A stretch of DNA of 7,928 nucleotides. Source: JACZXQ01 sp036986155 (GTDB taxonomy: Bacteria > Gemmatimonadota > Gemmatimonadetes > Longimicrobiales > Gaopeijiaceae). Under the pieces are notes generated by a model that made no database searches, had not been told where the DNA came from, and worked only from the letters and a program-made list of their open reading frames with translations. The stretch covers positions 1 through 7,928 of the forward strand of contig BTRA01000132.1 of the NCBI GenBank assembly GCA_036986155.1. Direction: 5' to 3'. Positions 7,157-7,928 of this stretch are shown in pieces; position 1 is the stretch's first letter; each line of letters opens with the position of its first letter. The translations under genes and the position numbers were made by a program.

Positions 7157-7821
7157 GGTCCGCCTTCGTCCGTCGCGACAGCGGGTTGGCGGGCCATGAC
7201 GGTCGTCCCACCCACGGCCCGGTCACCGACAGCGCATTCGACCGGCCATTCGAGCGGAATGAAGAGGTCCACCCGCGAGCCGAACCGGATGAGCCCGATG
7301 CGCTGGCCCCGTTCGAGGGTCTGTCCCTCTTCGGGGTACGTGATGATCCTGCGCGCGATCAGGCCGGCAATCTGCCGCACGAGGAGGCGCCCCGAATCGG
7401 TCACCATGCCGACGGAGGATTGCTCGTTCTTGTCGCTGGCCTTGGGGTGCCAGGCGACCGCGAAGCTGCCCGGTTTGTACGCCCGGTGCTCCACTGAGCC
7501 CGACGCGGGCGCCCGTTGGACATGCACGTTGAAGATGCTCAGGAAAATGGAGATTCTCCGGCACGGGCCCTCGAAGAAGCTCGGCTCCTGGACTTCTACG
7601 ATTTCGATCACCTTTCCGTCGCCCGGGGCGAGCACCAACCCGCGTTCCTCGGGTATGTGCCGCTCGGGATCGCGAAAGAAGTAGAAGACCAGAAACGTGA
7701 GGGCGGTCACGGGCACGGCAGCCCAGGCGGCGGTCGGGCTGCGCACCGCCATGCCCACCGTGGCCGCGGTCGCCGCCGCGGCTATGAGCATGAAGGGGCG
7801 CCCTTCGCGGGCGAAACGCAT
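7153..7821 (-). CDS. psd: Phosphatidylserine decarboxylase proenzyme (short type)
   Basis: Psd removes CO2 from phosphatidylserine to give phosphatidylethanolamine at the membrane, using a pyruvoyl group made by self-cleavage. At 222 residues it belongs to the short (archaeal-like) class, not the ~300-residue E. coli type. Two hydrophobic stretches at about 10-24 and 32-48 anchor the N-terminus, followed by FFRDPER (48-54). Motifs are APGDGKVIEI (65-74, Asp68), FLSIFNVHVQRAP (93-105, His100) and GLIRFGSRVD (176-185). Cleavage between Gly181 and Ser182 is expected to give a beta chain (1-181) and a small alpha chain starting with pyruvoyl (182-222). Asp68, His100 and Ser182 are the likely counterparts of the known triad. 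The ATG shares one base with the preceding purC stop (TGATG), and the stop overlaps pssA. Confidence 0.95.
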   Translation of the reverse strand: MRFAREGRPFMLIAAAATAATVGMAVRSPTAAWAAVPVTALTFLVFYFFRDPERHIPEERGLVLAPGDGKVIEIVEVQEPSFFEGPCRRISIFLSIFNVHVQRAPASGSVEHRAYKPGSFAVAWHPKASDKNEQSSVGMVTDSGRLLVRQIAGLIARRIITYPEEGQTLERGQRIGLIRFGSRVDLFIPLEWPVECAVGDRAVGGTTVMARQPAVATDEGGP

Positions 7822-7928
7822 CAGTTGAGACCCCGGAACGTGGGAGGCTGGTAGTCGTCCAACTCGGTACCCGTGAGCCTTCGAAAGATCTCCTTGTATC
7901 GGTTCGTTGTCGCTTCTACCACCCGAGC
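7821..7928 (-). CDS. purC: Phosphoribosylaminoimidazole-succinocarboxamide synthase, C-terminal end only
   Basis: The last 35 codons of a minus-strand gene run in from the right edge and end at TGA 7821-7823. The fragment reads ARVVEATTNRYKEIFRRLTG, then TELDDYQPPTFRGLN. The VVEATxxRYxEIFxRLTG pattern resembles the C-terminal helix of long-type (about 290-300 residue) SAICAR synthetases such as the mycobacterial one, which join CAIR and aspartate using ATP. No catalytic residues are in view, so the call rests on this helix and on context: purC is a usual neighbour of purSQL. It is the most upstream gene seen, so the operon promoter must be at or beyond it. The short Bacillus-type PurC lacks this tail. 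Confidence 0.75.
   Translation of the reverse strand, partial: ARVVEATTNRYKEIFRRLTGTELDDYQPPTFRGLN

Overview
The window is a GC-rich bacterial chromosome segment. It is almost entirely filled by one long minus-strand gene run, which faces the tail of an unrelated plus-strand gene at the left end. Read in the direction of transcription (right to left), the run is purC (3' end only), psd, pssA, purS, purQ, purL, purF, add. The start of the run and its promoter lie beyond the right edge. No rRNA, tRNA, CRISPR array, insertion sequence or phage gene was seen.

Two pathways are interleaved. The purine de novo genes cover PRPP amidotransferase (PurF), the three-subunit FGAM synthase (PurS + PurQ + small PurL) and the end of SAICAR synthetase (PurC). 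Between purC and purS sit the two enzymes that turn CDP-diacylglycerol plus serine into phosphatidylethanolamine (PssA, then the short pyruvoyl-type Psd). An adenosine deaminase family gene closes the run. The first five genes are joined by overlapping stop/start codons (TGATG, ATGA, TTGA, ATGA). A 41-nt gap before purL, a 3-nt gap before purF and a 16-nt gap before add follow. This packing argues for a single transcript with translational coupling.

At the left, bases 1-302 encode the C-terminal 99 residues of a protein I do not recognise, probably a secreted or surface beta-rich protein. The 139-bp space between it and add, where the two genes converge, holds a strong GC-rich hairpin that probably ends transcription from both sides.

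The organism has a separate PurS/PurQ/PurL complex, an Fe-S type PurF with a propeptide, a long-type PurC tail like that of actinobacteria, and PE synthesis through a short Psd. High GC together with this mix suggests Gemmatimonadota or a similar environmental phylum. This is inference, not proof. The core genes all look intact and conventional. I found no clear candidate for an undescribed system. The most unusual features are the psd-pssA insertion into the pur run, the add gene with a TDN instead of TDD active-site motif at its end, the 25-residue PurF propeptide, and the unidentified gene at the left edge.
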